A DNA stretch of 64,000 bases from the NCBI RefSeq assembly GCF_002929535.1, contig NZ_PJJO01000061.1, positions 62,001 to 126,000 on the forward strand. Direction: 5' to 3'. This document shows, in pieces, positions 60,336 through 64,000 of the stretch (position 1 is its first letter; each line of letters starts with the position of its first letter). The DNA is from Cryobacterium sp. Y11. GTDB lineage: Bacteria; Actinomycetota; Actinomycetes; Actinomycetales; Microbacteriaceae. A program made the position numbers and the translations under genes. A model generated the notes under the pieces. It was given only the letters and a program-made list of their open reading frames with translations, was not told the origin of the DNA and did not search any database.

Positions 60336-61901
60336 ATGAGCCAGCTCGCTGATCAGACCAGCAGTGCGGATCTCGAGGTGAGAGTGGCCACCGGCTTGCT
60401 CCGCGGGGTGCGCGAACGCGGTGTGGTCGCCTGGCGCGGCATACCCTACGCGCTCGCGCCTGTGGGCGACCGGCGATTTCGCGCTCCGCAGCCGGCCTCG
60501 TCCTGGACCGGCGTGCGCGACGCGAGTGAGTGGGGACTAATCGCCCCACAGAGTCACAAGGGCCAGTTTCGCGGCGCCCACCCGCGCATTCCGCAGGGTG
60601 AAGACTGCCTCAATCTCAACGTGATCGCCCCCGATGAGCGGATGCGCGCCGGCGTGCCGCTTGAGGATACTCTCAGACCGGTCATGGTGTTCATCCACGG
60701 CGGTGCGTACAGCGTCGGCTCCAGCCGTGAGGTTCCCCGCCAGGGCGAGGGGCTGGTGCGGCGCGGCGGCATTGTCTACGTCAGCCTCAACTACCGACTG
60801 GGGGCTCTCGGGTACCTGGATTTTTCCCGGTTTGCCACGCCGGAGCATCCGTTCGAGAGCAACCTGGGGCTGCGTGACCAGGTTGCAGCCTTGCAATGGG
60901 TGCGGGATAACATTCATGCGTTCGGCGGTGATCCGGATGCCGTCACCCTGTTTGGCGAGTCAGCCGGCGGCAACGCGGTCACCACGCTGATGACCGTTCC
61001 GAGCGCGTCCGGCTTATTTCATCGGGCCATCGCGCAGAGCGCCCCGCCGAACGCCGTCTACCCGAGCGATCTCACCGCGCGCTGGGCCGGCGAATTCGTG
61101 GACAGCCTAGTCGCCGCCCCCGGCCACTACAGCACGGCCGACGCCGCGCGGCTGCTGCTCGCCGCCGACCCCGACGTTCTCGCCGCAGCGACCACCGCGC
61201 TGACCGTGCGCACCCCCGACCAGGATCCGGGCACGATTCCGCTCTGCCCCGTCATTGACGGCGATTTTCTGCCGGAGCGCCCGCTCGATGCCTTTCGGGA
61301 CGGCCGGGCAGCGCGCATCCCCTTAATTATTGGCACCAATGCGCGGGAGGGTTCGCTGTTCAGCGGTCGCATCGACATTCTCGCCACCACGCCAGCGCGC
61401 ATTCGCACGATCTTCAAGAAGACGAAGAAGAAAGCCAAGAGGGCGCTCAAGGCGCAGTATCCGGGCATTCCCGCGCTGCGCGCCGCGCTCGATTTCGGCG
61501 GCGATTACTCCTTTTGGTATCCGAGCGTGAAAGTCGGCGAACGGCATTCCCGGTACGCGCCGGTGTATTTTTACCGCTTCGATGCCGCGCCGCGCTTGCT
61601 GCGGCTGATGGGTCTTGACGCCACCCACGGGCTGGAACTGTTTCCGCTGTTCGACCGCCTCGACGGCTGGTTCGGCCGCGGCATGACGGCCCTCGGTGGT
61701 CGACGCGCCTTTCAAGATATCGGGACCAGAATGCAGAGCTGGTGGCTTGGTTTTGTGCATGGCGGGGTGCCCTCGACGGAGTGGCCGCGGTATGAGGAGA
61801 CCGCGCGTGAGACCCTCATTATCGATCGAGAAGACCACATCGAATCCGACCCGAACCGCGAGCGGCGCCTGGCCTGGGGCCGGTTCGTTCCGCACGTTTG
61901 A
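60336..61901 (+). CDS. type-B carboxylesterase
   Basis: 521 residues, alpha/beta-hydrolase. Oxyanion-hole VFIHGGAYSVGSS near residue 120, nucleophile elbow FGESAGG with S209, and downstream acidic and His candidates (ATHGLELFPLF near 427). No signal peptide, so cytosolic. ATG 60336 is chosen from the family start and the TAGACT box; the frame is open upstream but through the divergent permease gene. Confidence 0.9.
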   Translation: MSQLADQTSSADLEVRVATGLLRGVRERGVVAWRGIPYALAPVGDRRFRAPQPASSWTGVRDASEWGLIAPQSHKGQFRGAHPRIPQGEDCLNLNVIAPDERMRAGVPLEDTLRPVMVFIHGGAYSVGSSREVPRQGEGLVRRGGIVYVSLNYRLGALGYLDFSRFATPEHPFESNLGLRDQVAALQWVRDNIHAFGGDPDAVTLFGESAGGNAVTTLMTVPSASGLFHRAIAQSAPPNAVYPSDLTARWAGEFVDSLVAAPGHYSTADAARLLLAADPDVLAAATTALTVRTPDQDPGTIPLCPVIDGDFLPERPLDAFRDGRAARIPLIIGTNAREGSLFSGRIDILATTPARIRTIFKKTKKKAKRALKAQYPGIPALRAALDFGGDYSFWYPSVKVGERHSRYAPVYFYRFDAAPRLLRLMGLDATHGLELFPLFDRLDGWFGRGMTALGGRRAFQDIGTRMQSWWLGFVHGGVPSTEWPRYEETARETLIIDREDHIESDPNRERRLAWGRFVPHV

Positions 61902-61923
61902 GCCGGTCGCCCTGCCCGGCCAT

Positions 61924-61929
61924 AGAATG
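61924..61929 (+). promoter_or_regulatory. -10 box (TAGAAT) upstream of the purine permease
   Basis: A good -10 match that would give a leader of about 50 nt before ATG 61988. No clear -35. Confidence 0.35.
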
Positions 61930-61987
61930 GAACCTTGCGTTAGAGCCACGGCACCGGGAGCACACCATTTCGAGCACTGAGACACCC

Positions 61988-63451
61988 ATGGCAGCGGCCT
62001 CGTCGCAGCCGGCACCGCGTGGCCTGAAAGCCCGCGTCGACGCCTACTTTGAGATCACCAGCCGCGGCTCAACCTGGTCCCGCGAATTTCGTGGGGGAGT
62101 CGTCACCTTCGTCACGATGGCGTACATCGTCATTTTGAACCCGCTGATCCTCGGCGGCTTCAGCGCAGACCAGGCCGCCGTCGATGTCGAGGGTGGCTGG
62201 CTGCCGAACGAACAGGTCGCTGCCGTCACCGCGCTGACCGCCGGCGTCATGACGATTCTGTTCGGCGTCATCGCCCGACTGCCCTACGGCTTCGCCGCCG
62301 GGCTCGGCATCAACTCGTTCCTCGCCGTGAGCGTGGTTGGCCAGGTCACCTGGGCCGAAGCGATGGGCCTCGTCGTCATCAACGGCCTGATCATCGTGCT
62401 GCTGGCCTCGACCGGTCTGCGCGAACTCATCTTCAACGCCATTCCGCGTCCGTTGAAAATAGCCATTACGGTCGGTATCGGCCTGTTCATCGCCTTCATC
62501 GGACTCGTCGACTCCGGCTTCGTGCGGGCCAGCGGCGCCAATTCACCGCCGGTCCAGCTCGGCGATGCCGGCTCGATCGCCACCCTGCCAACCGCGATCT
62601 TCGTAATCGGACTGATCATCATGGGGGTCCTGCTGGCCCGCAAGGTGAAGGCTGCGCTACTGATCGGCATCGTCGTGACGACCCTCATCGCGGTCATTCT
62701 CGAGGCGATCTTCAAGGTCGGCCCGTCCTTCGGTACCAACCCGGCCGGCTGGAACCTCAACGCCCCGGTACTGCCAACGAGCGTCGTCGCCCTGCCAGAC
62801 CTCGGTCTGATCGGCGAGGTCTCGTTCGGCGCCTTCGAGCGCATCGGAATGCTCGCCGCCGTGATGCTCGTCTTCACACTCGTGTTCACGAACTTCTTCG
62901 ACGCCATGGGCACCATGACCGGGCTGGCCAGTGAAGCCGGTCTCGCCGACAAGGACGGCAAGTTTCCGCGGTTGAAGTCCGCACTGATCGTCGAGGGCAT
63001 TGGCGCCGTCGCCGGCGGCGCGACCAGCGCCTCGTCGAACACCGTGTTCATCGAGTCGGGCGCCGGCATTGGCGAGGGGGCGCGCACCGGCGTCGCCAAC
63101 GTGATCACCGGCATCCTCTTTCTGGCCGCCATGTTCTTCACCCCACTGACCCAGATCGTGCCGCTCGAAGTGGCCGCGGCTGCCCTCGTCATCGTTGGTG
63201 CGCTCATGGTGTCGCAAATTCGCCACCTCGACTTCAGCGAGTTCTCCAGCACCCTGCCAATCTTTCTGACCATCATCGTGATGCCGCTGACCTACTCGAT
63301 TGCCAACGGAATCGGCGCCGGCTTCATCAGCTGGGTGCTCGTGCGAAGCCTCTCCGGCAAGGGGCGCGAGATCAGCCCGCTGCTGTGGGTGGTCGCCCTC
63401 GGTTTCGTGCTCTACTTCGTACGCGGCCCGGTCGAGGCGCTCATCGGCTGA
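61988..63451 (+). CDS. NCS2 guanine/hypoxanthine permease (AzgA-like)
   Basis: 487 residues, about thirteen membrane segments. TFVTMAYIVILNPLIL near residue 40, FAAGLGINSFLAVSV near 102 and the AzgA signature FTNFFDAMGTMTGLASEAG near 304 identify the purine branch of NCS2. ATG 61988 lacks a strong Shine-Dalgarno sequence. It lies beside a uracil permease gene, so the region handles nucleobase uptake. Confidence 0.92.
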   Translation: MAAASSQPAPRGLKARVDAYFEITSRGSTWSREFRGGVVTFVTMAYIVILNPLILGGFSADQAAVDVEGGWLPNEQVAAVTALTAGVMTILFGVIARLPYGFAAGLGINSFLAVSVVGQVTWAEAMGLVVINGLIIVLLASTGLRELIFNAIPRPLKIAITVGIGLFIAFIGLVDSGFVRASGANSPPVQLGDAGSIATLPTAIFVIGLIIMGVLLARKVKAALLIGIVVTTLIAVILEAIFKVGPSFGTNPAGWNLNAPVLPTSVVALPDLGLIGEVSFGAFERIGMLAAVMLVFTLVFTNFFDAMGTMTGLASEAGLADKDGKFPRLKSALIVEGIGAVAGGATSASSNTVFIESGAGIGEGARTGVANVITGILFLAAMFFTPLTQIVPLEVAAAALVIVGALMVSQIRHLDFSEFSSTLPIFLTIIVMPLTYSIANGIGAGFISWVLVRSLSGKGREISPLLWVVALGFVLYFVRGPVEALIG

Positions 63452-63484
63452 GGCCAGCCCCAGCAAACGGATGCCGCGGGCCGG

Positions 63485-64000
63485 CTACTCGAGAAAGCCG
63501 CGCAGCAGCAGCGAGGTCCCGGCTACATGCTCACCCATGGCCTGGGCGGCGGCATCCGCTCGCCCGGACAGAATCGCCAGCACAATCTGTTCGTGCTGCG
63601 CGTCGGAGTGGGCGATGTTCGGCCCGAGCGACGGGATGGCGTCGAGGAGTTCGTTGACTCGCATGCGCACGTCGGCCAACAGCGGAACGAGCGAGGCCGA
63701 ACCCGCCAACTCGCCGATATAGAGGTGCAGGCGGGCGTCGAGGCGCCGGTAATCCTCGGCGCTGGCCTCCCGAGCGGCCCCGAGACTGGCCCAGAGTAGC
63801 TCCCGCTGCACCGCCGGCAGTACCCGACTGGCGGCCGCCCTGGCCGCGCCGACCTCGAGAATTTCTCGCAGGGTGAGCACATCGTCAATTTCGACGGCGT
63901 TGATCGTGCGCGCTGTACCGTGCAGGCCCGGCGGGTTGGGCGGGGTGTACGGGGTCGGAATGACGGCGTTGACGAAAGTGCCACCATAACGCCCACGCCG
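63485..64000 (-). CDS. GntR-family (FadR/FCD-type) regulator, 5' end outside window
   Basis: The frame is open on the minus strand to the window edge. The edge-proximal part reads RRGRYGGTFVNAVIPTP, the wing of a GntR winged helix, followed by the all-alpha FCD ligand domain (LREILEVGAARAAASRV, LDARLHLYIGELAG, ILSGRADAAAQAMGEHVAGT). An ATG/GTG inside at about 63880 is not the true start. The FCD domain His/Asp metal ligands (D in RLDARLH, H in DAQHEQI, H in GEHVAG) are present. Target unknown. Confidence 0.85.
   Translation of the reverse strand, partial: RRGRYGGTFVNAVIPTPYTPPNPPGLHGTARTINAVEIDDVLTLREILEVGAARAAASRVLPAVQRELLWASLGAAREASAEDYRRLDARLHLYIGELAGSASLVPLLADVRMRVNELLDAIPSLGPNIAHSDAQHEQIVLAILSGRADAAAQAMGEHVAGTSLLLRGFLE

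Noticed and set aside
1-64000. tRNA, rRNA, insertion sequences or prophage genes
   Set aside because: I looked for T-loop-like GTTCGA words, transposase-like motifs and phage genes and saw none that could be supported.

Overview
The window is one contiguous stretch of high-G+C actinobacterial chromosome. The operon content, frequent GTG starts, abundant GGATGC-type words and many leaderless genes (a TAnnnT -10 box ending 6-7 nt before the start codon) point to the Microbacteriaceae; the genus cannot be fixed from sequence alone. No rRNA, tRNA, IS element, prophage or cas gene was found.

Layout. 1-13 kb: the end of a possible FtsK/SpoIIIE protein, alanine dehydrogenase, a four-gene PotABCD-type polyamine ABC importer, an asparaginase-II family protein, a GABA aminotransferase, OsmC, a PadR/HAAS sensor-type pair, a lipoprotein and a second GABA aminotransferase. 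Together they read as polyamine/amino-acid uptake and catabolism. 13-21.4 kb: plsC, then dxr, an STK-lipoprotein pair, the rseP-like site-2 protease, a thiolase, a lipoprotein and ispG. 21.6-29 kb: a five-gene minus-strand cluster between ispG and proS. It encodes a GlxA-like radical copper oxidase, an excalibur-motif protein, a CslA-like processive GT2, a GT39-like membrane glycosyltransferase and a DPM-like GT2 fused to GtrA. 29-44 kb: information-processing housekeeping (proS, nusA, ylxR, infB, rbfA, dfrA, mutY, truB, ribF) with a ketopantoate-reductase-like gene, a degenerate P-loop kinase-like protein, small membrane proteins, a TetR regulator and an MFS exporter. 44-50 kb: ROK kinase, SorC regulator, deoC and two aldehyde dehydrogenase-family genes (deoxyribose phosphate catabolism). 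50-64 kb: SDR/DUF2867 protein, SGNH hydrolase, a small membrane protein with a coupled leader ORF, SNF2 helicase, pfkA, mycoredoxin, Nudix, PiT phosphate transporter, a GC-rich 62-bp-period repeat, two NCS2 permeases around a carboxylesterase, and a truncated GntR regulator.

The most interesting system is the 21.6-29 kb cluster. All five residues expected for a galactose-oxidase-type copper/Tyr-Cys centre are present in the oxidase (C444, Y502, Y714, H715, H792), and it is co-oriented with a membrane beta-glycan synthase-like enzyme. This resembles the Streptomyces cslA-glxA pair but with different partners, a duplicated N-terminal beta-rich module and reversed gene order. It suggests a synthesised and then oxidised surface glycan.

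A second theme is translation initiation. At least thirteen genes have a TAnnnT box exactly 6 nt before the start codon. Two genes with no Shine-Dalgarno sequence are preceded by tiny ORFs that have the same leaderless architecture and whose stop codons overlap the main start codon.
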